Shown one piece after another: positions 42,660-50,172 of a stretch of DNA of 64,000 nucleotides. This DNA is from Protula sp. h YS-2021 (taxonomy: Eukaryota > Annelida > Polychaeta > Sabellida > Serpulidae): positions 1,999,833 through 2,063,832 of the forward strand of contig OX457034.1 in the NCBI GenBank assembly GCA_949752745.1, in the 5' to 3' direction. How positions within the stretch are numbered: the stretch's first letter is position 1; each line of letters starts with the position of its first letter. The notes below the pieces were generated by a model that saw nothing but the letters and a program-made list of their open reading frames with translations, was not told where the DNA came from and searched no databases. Both the position numbers and the translations under genes were made by a program.

Positions 42660-43016
42660 TTAAAAAATATCTTTCTTATATTTTGTTGATGTTATCCGTT
42701 TAGCTGCCTTTCGCCTTCTGACAGGTTTTGCTGGTTTCGCTCTCTTTTGTCCTCCTAACTCATCACCAAACATACGTTGTGCTACTCGACCTGTAACATC
42801 TTTCGCGACATCTTTTGCAGCCTTTTTAAGATGTGGTGCAACGATTTTAGCCCCTGCCTTAAGCAGTGGAATAGCTTTTCGAGCCAATGATCCCAGTATT
42901 GAACCAATACCATCTCCATATTGTATTCGCGCTCCTTTAAATCCTGGTAATTCTCCACCCACTTGACGAAGAAAATGGTTGCGATAAATAGATGGATTGT
43001 GTGTGTATGCTTTCAT
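42660..43016 (-). CDS. Minor virion protein, pX/pVI-like
   Basis: 118 aa. A GDGIGSILGSLARKAIPLLK segment followed by AGAKIVAPHLKKAAKDVAK forms a glycine-led amphipathic helix. The tail is strongly basic (KRAKPAKPVRRRKAAKR). This combination is typical of adenovirus pX/pVI-like and adintovirus virion proteins, which interact with membranes or DNA and are cleaved by the viral protease. A G-rich stretch (VGGELPGFKGA) before the helix could be a cleavage region, but no exact site is claimed. Confidence 0.75.
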   Translation of the reverse strand: MKAYTHNPSIYRNHFLRQVGGELPGFKGARIQYGDGIGSILGSLARKAIPLLKAGAKIVAPHLKKAAKDVAKDVTGRVAQRMFGDELGGQKRAKPAKPVRRRKAAKRITSTKYKKDIF

Positions 43017-43777
43017 AATGCTTTTGGTCGAAAATGAAGTTTACAGATCACCTTCCCAGTTTGAAATGGAACATTATGGTCTGTGTCATCCTTAATATTC
43101 ATTTCTATCACGTCGAATTTGGATGTGTTTACAGGAACATAATGAGGTTCTCCATAAGTTTTCATGATAATGTCTCCATCATGTCCTTGTATTGCAACAG
43201 AACGTAGCAAAGGAACATAATAATCACCAACAACTTGTGGCTCACAAATACTACAGTACACATAAAGTGTATAAAACCCCTGTTTCACATCAGCTTTATA
43301 TTCAGCTGTACACGTTTCAGTATACCATTGATTTGGGATAAATCCTAAAATCTCAGCTAATCCAGTGGAGAATGACACTTCAAAGCCATAATTTAGATAT
43401 AGAAAAACGCGTCGTCTAATTTTATCATACTTTATCCGAATACCTTCTTTAAGGTCATCTTTCATAGAATTAGTTGCTTCTTCATTGACTGCATGACATA
43501 TTTCTTGTATGGATCTGTAGTAACCATAAGGAATATTGATTGTGTCAAGAACAATATTATTCAGTGGTTGTTGACGATACTGAATAGAATAGTCCATTTC
43601 ATGTCTCATGGTTGTCCATGTATGTGGATATTGAATTTCAGCTAATGCCACTTCATATTTTCCGTTCAGATAGATGGTTCGAGGCATACGAATTTGATAA
43701 TTCGAAGTCTTGTTGTTGGGATAATAGTTCATACTAGCATTGCTGGGTAAAGTAATGTAAAAACTTGTTGACTCCAT
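43013..43777 (-). CDS. Penton-like minor capsid protein (single jelly-roll)
   Basis: 254 aa. It opens with STSFYITLPSNASMNYYPNN and TSNYQIRMPRTIYLNGKYEV, then ALAEIQYPHTW. This FxxxLPSNAS...YYPxNT...L..P..L.G.WEVAL.E..YP signature is shared by penton-like proteins of Polintons and adintoviruses. Later segments (YCSICEPQVVGDYYVPLLRS, then GEPHYVPV) also fit. It overlaps the next gene by 4 bp. It forms capsid vertices in the family. Confidence 0.9.
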   Translation of the reverse strand: MESTSFYITLPSNASMNYYPNNKTSNYQIRMPRTIYLNGKYEVALAEIQYPHTWTTMRHEMDYSIQYRQQPLNNIVLDTINIPYGYYRSIQEICHAVNEEATNSMKDDLKEGIRIKYDKIRRRVFLYLNYGFEVSFSTGLAEILGFIPNQWYTETCTAEYKADVKQGFYTLYVYCSICEPQVVGDYYVPLLRSVAIQGHDGDIIMKTYGEPHYVPVNTSKFDVIEMNIKDDTDHNVPFQTGKVICKLHFRPKAL

Positions 43778-43831
43778 GGCAGCTAAATCGTTTATGTGAT
43801 GTAGATAGACTAGATGTGTATATACATTACT

Positions 43832-44053
43832 TCATGTTTGACACTCTTCATCCTCACTTTCTACATTGCTGTCTACATTGCTGTCTACATTATTGTCTAA
43901 ATTGCTATCTACGTGATCTAAATTGGTATCTACTACTTCTCCCTGACAACAAGCACTAACACACCTAATTTTTACAGGAATAGTATTTTTATTTCCATTT
44001 TCTTTACAACAACAACACCATAACTCTTTAATCCATGTTAAAAAGTTTCCCAT
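43832..44053 (-). CDS. Small putative N-myristoylated/palmitoylated protein
   Basis: 73 aa. The start MGNFLTWIKELWCCCC has Gly2 with Thr6, the N-myristoylation pattern MGxxxT/S. It is followed by an amphipathic Trp-containing helix and a Cys13-16 cluster suited to palmitoylation. The C-terminal half is an acidic DSN(L/V)DNNVDSNVDSNV repeat from a 12-15-bp coding microsatellite (CTACATTGCTGT). There is no transmembrane segment. It lies in the capsid cluster and overlaps the upstream 196-aa gene by 16 bp, so it is likely expressed with it. A membrane-anchoring role in assembly or exit is inference. Confidence 0.6.
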   Translation of the reverse strand: MGNFLTWIKELWCCCCKENGNKNTIPVKIRCVSACCQGEVVDTNLDHVDSNLDNNVDSNVDSNVESEDEECQT

Positions 44054-44628
44054 CCTTCTGGAAACAACCTTTGTTGACGTTGTTGTATCTCTTTTGTAAT
44101 ATCTTCACGAGTTGTCTTTTTACCAAAAACAGTTTTTGGAATATTAGCATCTACAATTTCCTCAATAAACTGCTTCCAACCATGCGGTGGTTCTCGTTGT
44201 TCTTTTCTTCTTGTAGCAACCAATGCTTCTTTCAACAAATCAATAATGTTGGAATTTGTAATGACAGTACCCGTTTTTAAAACAAGTTCATTTTTATCCG
44301 TCCATCTCGTACCATATTTCTTAAGTTCTGCTAGAAGTTGTGTTAGTTTTACATGATAAATAGGTTGAAAATGACTTAGAAACTGTTGGGACTTTTCTGA
44401 TTTTTCTGCTTTGGATGATGTAACAGACTTTTGTCGCTGTTGTTGCGACTGAATTGTTCGTAAATGACGGCCAAGAACTTGAGACATTTCTATTGCCTTT
44501 TCACGAGTTCTTTTCCCACGTAAAAGTTTATTCACTTTCGTTTTGATTTCACCATCTTTTCCCTTCTTTTCTAACAACATTTTATATTCATATTCAGGAA
44601 TGAGGACCATTTTCATAGTATGTTTCAT
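44038..44628 (-). CDS. Conserved Polinton protein of unknown function
   Basis: 196 aa. It begins MKHTMKMVLIPEYEYKMLLE, then a Lys/Arg/Gln-rich, probably coiled linker (about 40-85). A C-terminal globular part follows: KKYGTRWTDKNELVLKTG, VITNSNIIDLLKEALV and PPHGWKQFIEEIVDANIP. Proteins with this MVLIP...E start and a SNI-DLL segment recur in Polinton/adintovirus-like elements next to the ATPase; I know no function. Its start overlaps the previous gene by 4 bp. Confidence 0.7.
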   Translation of the reverse strand: MKHTMKMVLIPEYEYKMLLEKKGKDGEIKTKVNKLLRGKRTREKAIEMSQVLGRHLRTIQSQQQRQKSVTSSKAEKSEKSQQFLSHFQPIYHVKLTQLLAELKKYGTRWTDKNELVLKTGTVITNSNIIDLLKEALVATRRKEQREPPHGWKQFIEEIVDANIPKTVFGKKTTREDITKEIQQRQQRLFPEGWETF

Positions 44629-44951
44629 TTTAACAGCAACTGAGCTAACAAGGGTAATGCAAATTTAGCAATAGCTCCAATGAATCCTCCTTTCTGATTA
44701 ACCAACTTCTTTTTTCTTCGAAGTGATATCTTCTTATCTGCTAGTGTGCGTAGGGTATGACGTTCACGCTTGAATACCTTATACCTTTTTGAGCTTAAGG
44801 GTAAATGTCCTCGCAATATATTCAAACAAATTTCAAACAAGCTAGTTAATTCCTCCTTAGTAGCTTGTTGTAGCAAGGTTTTACGTCGTTTAGGCCCGCT
44901 GCGTGCGAGCAAGTGAAGAAAAGGTTGATTCGCTTGAATACGTTTAGACAT
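44625..44951 (-). CDS. Small basic virion-core-like protein with hydrophobic tail
   Basis: 108 aa, ATG at 44951, overlapping the ATPase gene by 8 bp. Sequence: FLHLLARSGPKRRKTLLQQA, then LFEICLNILRGHLPLSS, a KRERHTLRTLADKKISLRRK basic block, and a C-terminal GGFIGAIAKFALPLLAQLLL membrane-active-looking segment preceded by NQKGG. The LLARSxPKxRKxLL...NxLxGxxPLS...HxxxLRxLAxKKxSLxxKKxLxxQKGG pattern is common in Polinton elements. A DNA-binding or membrane-lytic virion role is inferred from composition. Confidence 0.7.
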   Translation of the reverse strand: MSKRIQANQPFLHLLARSGPKRRKTLLQQATKEELTSLFEICLNILRGHLPLSSKRYKVFKRERHTLRTLADKKISLRRKKKLVNQKGGFIGAIAKFALPLLAQLLLK

Positions 44952-45603
44952 CTTGGCTGCGAATGGTTAGGTGACTTGGTTCTTGTTCATACGCCACCTT
45001 ATCAACATATACGTAATGTGTATCTTTTGGTAAAATGCCTGTACGAATACGTAGTTGATCATTTGTCTTCGGCTTCAAATCAATGAATAAATAGCCGTGA
45101 GGTTTGCTGGTAGCATCTTGATAGGCTTCTATGAGAAATTGAGATTTTCCAGGATACATTTGTCGCGCTAATGTACTTATTTGTTGGCTGTCTCTAGGAT
45201 TTTTAAACAGAATGATGTAATGTGTATTCAAACTAATATTTCGCATTTCTCTACCATGATGAAACAAATTATGTACAATAAAAATAATGCTAAGATTTTG
45301 ATGACTGCTACCAACACTAAAGAGACGTGTCATACGCTCATCACTATGACATTTAGTCATTAAGTCATCAATGATGAGTAAGTTTGGCTTTTTCGGGTTA
45401 AAACGCTCTTCAATGTCATCTGGAATGCCTTGGTAAAATTCCACACCTTTCATTCCCTTGTACAAAGGCTGATCTGCTGCATAGAGCCATAAAATGGTTT
45501 TTGGAGAGGGTTTAATTAACTTTTGTTCTAGAATTTCTCTAACTAGAGAAGTTTTACCACTGCCTGTAGGTCCAGAGACCAAACATGTGAATGGATGCTT
45601 CAT
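44944..45603 (-). CDS. ATP: Genome-packaging ATPase, FtsK/HerA type
   Basis: 219 aa from the ATG at 45603 (an in-frame TTG upstream is unlikely as a start). Walker A is GPTGSGKTS at residues 11-19 with K17. Walker B is NLLIIDDLM with D79/D80. A sensor-like FIVHNLFHHG segment follows, then a typical FKNPRDSQQISTLARQMYPG block. The start overlaps the stop of the chromodomain frame (ATGA). It pumps the genome into capsids in the family. All motifs are intact. Confidence 0.93.
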   Translation of the reverse strand: MKHPFTCLVSGPTGSGKTSLVREILEQKLIKPSPKTILWLYAADQPLYKGMKGVEFYQGIPDDIEERFNPKKPNLLIIDDLMTKCHSDERMTRLFSVGSSHQNLSIIFIVHNLFHHGREMRNISLNTHYIILFKNPRDSQQISTLARQMYPGKSQFLIEAYQDATSKPHGYLFIDLKPKTNDQLRIRTGILPKDTHYVYVDKVAYEQEPSHLTIRSQDV

Positions 45604-45920
45604 TTTCGAATATCTGTTTCTTTCACCCAACTGTTAAACTTCTTTGGCCAACCTAACCACTTCACAAATAATTCTTTAACACCTCGTCTTTTTCGTGTTT
45701 TCAAAACCTTTTCAATTCTGTAGACTGATTCAATATCTTTTGTCACTTTCTGTAGTTCTTCTTCATAGAAATGTCCATCAATATCTTCATCCAAAAAGTC
45801 TTTCACACGATACAAGTGTACTCCTTGCTTCTTACAACGATGTGTGATAATGAAGACTTCTTGCGTCCACTTTATATGATAATCTCGTTGAAATACATAT
45901 TTTATGTGAGAAATGCGAAC
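45600..45920 (-). CDS. Chromodomain tail of the integrase, beyond an in-frame stop
   Basis: Reading on from the integrase stop in the same frame, about 106 codons stay open. They contain RISHIKYVFQRDYHIKW-type Polinton integrase linker, then a chromodomain-like segment: VYRIEKVLKTRKRRGVKELF and VKWLGWPKKFNSWV, with the aromatic W/W positions that read histone marks. There is no ATG at its start; only TTG codons are available. Either it is lost through nonsense mutation of the integrase, or it is reached by readthrough. It ends in ATGA overlapping the ATPase start. Confidence 0.7.
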   Translation of the reverse strand, partial: VRISHIKYVFQRDYHIKWTQEVFIITHRCKKQGVHLYRVKDFLDEDIDGHFYEEELQKVTKDIESVYRIEKVLKTRKRRGVKELFVKWLGWPKKFNSWVKETDIRK

Positions 45921-46700
45921 CTAATCACCAATTTTAAATTTGTAGGGTTTTTTCTTCTTCGGTTTTAATTTCAATTTGTCTACATACATATATTTCCACA
46001 CTTTCGATTCAATGTCTTTACGAATGTCTGCAGGAGCATACTTATTAGGGAGGGAGCCATGTGGTCTATGGTTGTAATTATACACTAAGTCTGGAAGAAT
46101 GTCCATATATCGATACGTTTGATTATGTAGGAAATATCGATACATCATTCCCTTTAGAGTACGAATGACTCTCTCAGCATAGTTGGCTTTGGTTTCATTC
46201 TTTGTCGTATAGGCATGTATTCCCTCCTTCTTCATAAAAGCTTTTACCCATCTGTTTTTAAATTCAGTTCCCTTATCCGACCTTAGAGTTCGTGGTCTTC
46301 GTTGTGTTTCATGAAAAATCTTTTGAAATGCTTCTATGACGCTGGTATGTGATTTGTTAGGTATTGGCTGCACCCATAAATATTTGGAAAACACATCAAT
46401 GACAACCAACAAAAAACGGGTGTCATCATTATAGGAAGCTATGTTTCCCATGTCAGCTAAATCAATATCCCACATGTCATCAATTCCACGTGTAATGACA
46501 CGTTGCCTTTTAAACCTGTATTTTACAGGTTGTAGTAAACTGAAGGCATCTTGATCCTGTAGCCATTTCTTCACTTGTGAATGAGTGACTGGTTGATCAT
46601 GTTTTCTTAATATGTGATAAAGTTTGTATGGACCAGCAAATGCCCCGGGTTGACCAGGTTTAAAATAAATATTGGTTAGGTAGTCTTTCCACGTCGACAT
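45921..46700 (-). CDS. INT: Polinton integrase (retroviral type, DDE), prematurely stopped
   Basis: 259 aa, ATG at 46700. The N-terminal part (about 1-70) is helical, with PGAFAGPYKLYHILRKH and a SQVKKWLQDQDAFSLLQP segment replacing a zinc domain. The catalytic core has D80 (WDIDLADM), D142 (LRSDKGTEF) and E176 (NYAERVIRTLK), a D-x33-E spacing. The frame ends FKIGD then TAG at 45921-45923, exactly where family members continue into the chromodomain. The rest of the frame is undamaged, so the stop looks recent. Integrases of this type cut 6-bp staggered target sites, agreeing with the GTCGTG duplication. Confidence 0.92.
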   Translation of the reverse strand: MSTWKDYLTNIYFKPGQPGAFAGPYKLYHILRKHDQPVTHSQVKKWLQDQDAFSLLQPVKYRFKRQRVITRGIDDMWDIDLADMGNIASYNDDTRFLLVVIDVFSKYLWVQPIPNKSHTSVIEAFQKIFHETQRRPRTLRSDKGTEFKNRWVKAFMKKEGIHAYTTKNETKANYAERVIRTLKGMMYRYFLHNQTYRYMDILPDLVYNYNHRPHGSLPNKYAPADIRKDIESKVWKYMYVDKLKLKPKKKKPYKFKIGD

Positions 46701-46780
46701 GTTAACACTAAATGATTAACACTTGTTAACATATCTTACATTTTATTTTATCAACACATCTTGCATTTTATCAACATATC
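46701..46780. promoter_or_regulatory. Spacer upstream of integrase
   Basis: 80 bp of AT-rich sequence with CTTACATTTTATTTTATCAA-like short repeats. It contains one of the few gaps in the minus-strand gene row, so a promoter or polyadenylation site may lie here; TTTATT on this strand reads AATAAA in the direction of the upstream genes. Confidence 0.35.
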
Positions 46781-47113
46781 TTACAAATCAAGTATTGATA
46801 CAATGGTGTGAATAATTGGAGTCCATTGATCTTCAATGAACATTAACCAACTACTTAATTCATCAAATGTGATAGCATCTACACCATATTTTTCACAACG
46901 TTGATTTGCATTATCTAACACTTTATCTAAATGAATGTAATATTTAGCTTCATTCCAATATGTATAGACACATGCAGAATGACAAGTATGTTCTGAACAC
47001 TCTTCATTTTGACAAGCAGGACATACTAAACATGCAAACTTTTTTACAGCTAATAACATTTCTTCACAATATGTCTTCTGCACAATATATTGTCTCAATG
47101 TAATGTCTGTCAT
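46781..47113 (-). CDS. Cysteine-rich small Polinton protein, unknown
   Basis: 110 aa from the ATG at 47113 (TAATG overlap with the stop of the upstream gene). Central Cys/His cluster: FACLVCPACQNEECSEHTCH then SACVYTYW, possibly binding one or two zincs (CxxCxxC...C...HxCHxxC). The C-terminal half is helical with conserved Trp residues (LSSWLMFIEDQWTPII). I do not recognise the family. Confidence 0.6.
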   Translation of the reverse strand: MTDITLRQYIVQKTYCEEMLLAVKKFACLVCPACQNEECSEHTCHSACVYTYWNEAKYYIHLDKVLDNANQRCEKYGVDAITFDELSSWLMFIEDQWTPIIHTIVSILDL

Positions 47114-47400
47114 TATACTGCAATGTAGATTAACCACTCTCTCACTTCATAAAACAGTCTTGGATCAAATCGAGCGAAGTGATATGCTGCTTCCACATCA
47201 AACTCCTCAGCTCCGTCAATGTTTGAAAGCACACACTCTTTGATGAAATCCTCACGTAATTTCGGTACGTTCAGCGTGGAATGAGCAAGTTCCCAATAGA
47301 TGTCAAAGTGTTCCAGTTGTTGTTGAATAGATCCAAAACGCGCCAGTTCACTTATCATGTAGTCCACATACGTCTCCTTGAAAAACGTTTCTACATCCAT
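47113..47400 (-). CDS. Small helical Polinton protein, paralogue of the 48159 gene
   Basis: 95 aa. It shares with the protein at 48159-48578 the pattern YVDYxxSxLxxF, then a YWE/HWE residue group, FIxEC, and D(I/V)(D/E)xA. Here: TYVDYMISELARFGSIQQQL, FDIYWELA, FIKECVL and EEFDVEAAYHF. Predicted all-helical. Function unknown. Separated from the next gene upstream by 64 bp. Confidence 0.6.
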   Translation of the reverse strand: MDVETFFKETYVDYMISELARFGSIQQQLEHFDIYWELAHSTLNVPKLREDFIKECVLSNIDGAEEFDVEAAYHFARFDPRLFYEVREWLIYIAV

Positions 47401-47464
47401 CTTTCACATATCCATATGACACGTCTACACACTTTGACGACTGGCAAGCAAATGACTTGTAGTC

Positions 47465-48085
47465 TTACTCGGCAGATACTGTTAGTGAGCCGCACTTGTT
47501 GCAGAAGTTGCCAGGTTCACACAACTTGCAATTGTACTTGTGGCAGTGACAATCATAATCCTCAGCATATCCGTAAGCACCACAATATTCACAGGTAAGT
47601 CCAAGTTGATTTTGCACATCCATATTCTCCAATTGAACTTCAGCCAGTCTTTTCTTGGATAGCTTTGACACTTTCATTCGATTGTCCTTTTGCAGCTTAA
47701 CAGGAGTTTTCTTCCCATGACATTCCGTACATGGCAGTAAGGTTGAGGTTATGCTATGGATTTCCTGAAGCAATGTCCCCCATTCACCATCATTCATGTT
47801 GATGTAACGCGTATATTCTTTCCCTTCAAACAGAGATGTTTGCACAAAACTCACATAGCGCATATCCAAGTATGAAATGACTTCAAGCCACTTCGTTTGC
47901 GTTAAGTATAGTTTGAAGCCAATGTTGCGTAATCTTGTCAAGTTCTGACACACAATCTTCCACAAGGATGGTGATAAAGCAAGCCATCTCTCTCCACGTT
48001 TGATTCGAAGAAATAGCCCAAATTCTCCATGCTCCACAGTAATGGTTAAGTTTGCACTAATTTTAAAGCTGCTTGTCTTCTCCAT
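47465..48085 (-). CDS. Double PC4-like/zinc-ribbon protein
   Basis: 206 aa, ATG at 48085. Residues about 5-55 (TITVEHGEFGLFLRIKRGER then WLALSPSLWKIVCQNLTRL) and about 55-105 (YVSFVQTSLFEGKEYTRYIN then MNDGEWGTLLQEIHSI) each have strands followed by L/INxxxWxxLxxxI, like a PC4 core. The C-terminal part is Cys/His-rich: CTECHGKK, CEYCGAYGYAEDYDCHCHKY and CKLCEPGNFCNKCG, probably two or three zinc ribbons. A TATA-like box lies 38-46 bp upstream. I infer a nucleic-acid-binding, perhaps transcription-related, factor. Confidence 0.6.
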   Translation of the reverse strand: MEKTSSFKISANLTITVEHGEFGLFLRIKRGERWLALSPSLWKIVCQNLTRLRNIGFKLYLTQTKWLEVISYLDMRYVSFVQTSLFEGKEYTRYINMNDGEWGTLLQEIHSITSTLLPCTECHGKKTPVKLQKDNRMKVSKLSKKRLAEVQLENMDVQNQLGLTCEYCGAYGYAEDYDCHCHKYNCKLCEPGNFCNKCGSLTVSAE

Positions 48086-48122
48086 GGCTGCGCGTTGAAT
48101 GATGACTTCACTTCACCCTTCT

Positions 48123-48131
48123 CCTTTTATG
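48123..48131 (-). promoter_or_regulatory. TATA-like box upstream of the 206-aa gene
   Basis: CATAAAAGG on the minus strand, about 40 bp before the ATG at 48085, similar to the TATAAAAGG box at 39227 on the plus strand. Confidence 0.45.
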
Positions 48132-48158
48132 CCATTAGAAATTGCAGAGCCAGCTTTT

Positions 48159-48578
48159 TTATAGTTCTTCAAACATTTTACAAAGCTTTGAATTCACTTC
48201 AACTCGTTCATTGTTGAATCGAACAAGTTCTGATGCATTCGTCGTCAATGGAACGCCATCATCATAATGTAAAATAATTCTAGCAGCTACAGCTAGCATG
48301 AGTTCAGCTGCCCAAGTTGTATTCGCGCGGATAAATGCTGAATCAATGTCGTAAGTTGATGGTAAAAGTAGTTCTTCACATTCCTGTAGAAATGAGTGGA
48401 TGAATTCATGTCTTAGAATTATCTTTCCAACAGCTTCCCAATGCTTATGCAAATTCTTCACTTGTAAAATCCAATTAGATTCAAAAGCAGGAAGCTTTGA
48501 AAACACATAGTCAACATAGTTCACTTTGAAGACGTCATCCATGGTCTCTACACATCGGTGAAGAAGTAATGATGACAT
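48159..48578 (-). CDS. Helical Polinton protein, unknown function
   Basis: 139 aa from the ATG at 48578; an internal ATG (MDDVFKVNYVDY) 12 codons on gives a start equivalent to that of its paralogue at 47113-47400. Contains NYVDYVFSKLPAFESNWILQ, LHKHWEAVGK, HSFLQECEELL and YDIDSAFIRANTTWAAELML. No enzyme or zinc motif. First minus-strand gene, next to the right inverted repeat, so it is probably expressed early or independently. Confidence 0.6.
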   Translation of the reverse strand: MSSLLLHRCVETMDDVFKVNYVDYVFSKLPAFESNWILQVKNLHKHWEAVGKIILRHEFIHSFLQECEELLLPSTYDIDSAFIRANTTWAAELMLAVAARIILHYDDGVPLTTNASELVRFNNERVEVNSKLCKMFEEL

Positions 48579-48596
48579 TGTTAATAATCAGGTGAA

Positions 48597-48913
48597 AGCG
48601 GAGAGCGATGTGTTCTGACGATACCTGAAAGCATTAAGACTTAACGTAGGGAAAATCCAATTCCTTCTCAAATTTATTGATCGTTCCCACACTCTGAAAT
48701 TATCGATCGGTTTTCCCTCACACTCTGTACGAGTACACTCTGAAATTATCGATCGGTTTTCCCCCCACACTCTGTACGAGTGCACTCTTAAATTTCTCAG
48801 TCGGTTTTCCCTCCACACTCTGTACACATGTACATATGCTGTATGTGTGTGTGTGTGGTTACTGTAATGGGAAAGCATTGAAATATGACTAATTAAATGT
48901 TATCATAATAATA

Positions 48914-48948
<35 letters not shown>

Positions 48949-49215
48949 AGAAGGAAAAAAAAAAAAAAAAAAAAATATGCTATATGATTCTTGACCAGGG
49001 GGGGGGGGGGGGGGGGGGTCCCCATGGTTTTTGATTCTCTACCAGGGGGGGGGTCCCCATGGTATTTGATTCTCTACCAGGGGGGGGGGTCCCCATGCTA
49101 TATGATTCTTGACCAGGGGGGGGGTCCCCATGGTATTTGATTCTCTACCAGGGGGGGGGGGGGTCCGTCAGTATGACGTCACAAAGTGCGGTGATTCTCT
49201 CGTTTTCACCCTACT
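48597..49215 (-). repeat. Polinton right terminal inverted repeat
   Basis: Reverse complement pairs with 33867-35082. It contains repeated CACACTCTGTACGAGTGCAC units, a long A-tract at 48916-48975, and G-tract repeats of CCAGGGGGGGGGGTCCCCAT plus GATTCTCTA/GATTCTTGA. Confidence 0.9.
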
Positions 49216-49221
49216 GTCGTG
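49216..49221. repeat. Polinton target-site duplication, right
   Basis: GTCGTG, identical to 33861-33866. Confidence 0.9.
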
Positions 49222-49720
49222 TTATTTTTCAGATCGGTAAAAAATTGCCAAAATGGCGACTTGTTGTGTCCGATTGGGCTCTGCGCCTTCGACGATGGCT
49301 TGTTTTATTTATTGGTAGCCACTTTCCAAAATGCTTCTCCCTGAATTGTGATTGGATGCCTTTCCAATTTAACACAATTGTTCTCTTGATGGTTCTTTCG
49401 TGAAAAATCACTTTCTTTGGCGATCTACCAAAAGTTGGCCAAATGGGGGCATTTAAATGTTTTTGGTTTCCAGTTTTCAAAATGCTTCTCTTCCCACAAT
49501 TTTGTACTTTAAATATTGGACGATTGTTTTCTAGGCAGACCTCTCTTGAGAAATAACTGTTTTGGCGATGCGCCAAAAATTGACCAAATGGGGGAGGGGC
49601 ATTTTTTAAGTTATTTCTAGCCAATTTTCAAAATGCTTCTTCTCCCACATTTTTAATTGGATTCTTTTCCAGTATTACGCAAATGCTCTGTTGGCGGTTA
49701 TCTGTTGAAAAAATTGCTTC
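49222..49720. repeat. ~155-bp tandem repeat, array 3
   Basis: About three units of the GGCGATC(T/C)(A/G)CCAAAA family described at 23440, in the host intron just outside the Polinton. Confidence 0.75.
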
Positions 49721-50006
49721 ACCCGAAACTGCATGTTACCCCTCCTAACTATATCACAATGGTGTACTTTTGCATGGTCCAGCGTCCTATAAGTTTTTTT
49801 TTTATGGAAAATCAAAGTGACCTGTTGCATCAATAGAAAGTTTCAGAAAATGTAAATATACACTTAAAAATGCCTGGTACATCTTTAGAATGTTTGTGAA
49901 TCGTTTACGAATTCCAAACCTCTTTGTCATGCCCATGGCGTAGTATGCCTCGCATCAGGCAAGTACTATATATCCTAACTATATTATGAGTTCATATTGA
50001 TTGAAG
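49721..50006. other. End of WDR44 intron 5
   Basis: Unassigned sequence ending TCATATTGATTGAAG before exon 6. The acceptor lacks a good pyrimidine tract. Confidence 0.4.
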
Positions 50007-50172
50007 GGAGTTCTGGAGACTGTGTCCGTGCTCAATCTGGATACGGGGGAGCGGATCCCGCTGAGCGAGGCGGAAGGCAAGGTGCCGTGCGGTGTCAACC
50101 CTCTCTCCCTGCACATCATGCGCCGAACCAAGGAGTACCTCAGCGACCCCAAGCTCCACCACTCCGCTCACG
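50007..50172 (+). CDS. WDR44: WDR44-like gene, exon 6 (LDTGE / LHIMRRTKEY block)
   Basis: Phase 0 at the acceptor and one leftover base (G) at the donor TCACG|GTGAGA, 166 bp. Translation includes VLNLDTGERIPLSEAEGKVP and CGVNPLSLHIMRRTKEYLSD. Vertebrate WDR44 has NLDTGE-IPLS-AEEKLP-GINPL-LHIMRRTKEY at the same place, a strong, specific match. The exon's last 31 bp and its donor are the seed of the 61-bp array that follows. The acceptor is weak, so usage may depend on other signals. Confidence 0.9.

Larger units (their letters stand above)
33867..49215. mobile_element. Complete Polinton/Maverick (adintovirus-like), 15.3 kb
   Basis: The ends are AGTAGGGTGAAAACGAGAGA at the left and its exact reverse complement at the right, continuing as inverted repeats of ~619 bp (right) and ~1216 bp (left). 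GTCGTG lies immediately outside both ends (33861-33866 and 49216-49221), the 6-bp target duplication diagnostic of Polintons. Inside are protein-primed PolB, DDE integrase with chromodomain, FtsK/HerA-type packaging ATPase, adenain-like protease, major capsid and penton proteins, plus accessory genes. The element sits in WDR44 intron 5. Only one clear lesion in a core gene is seen (TAG in integrase). Confidence 0.97.
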
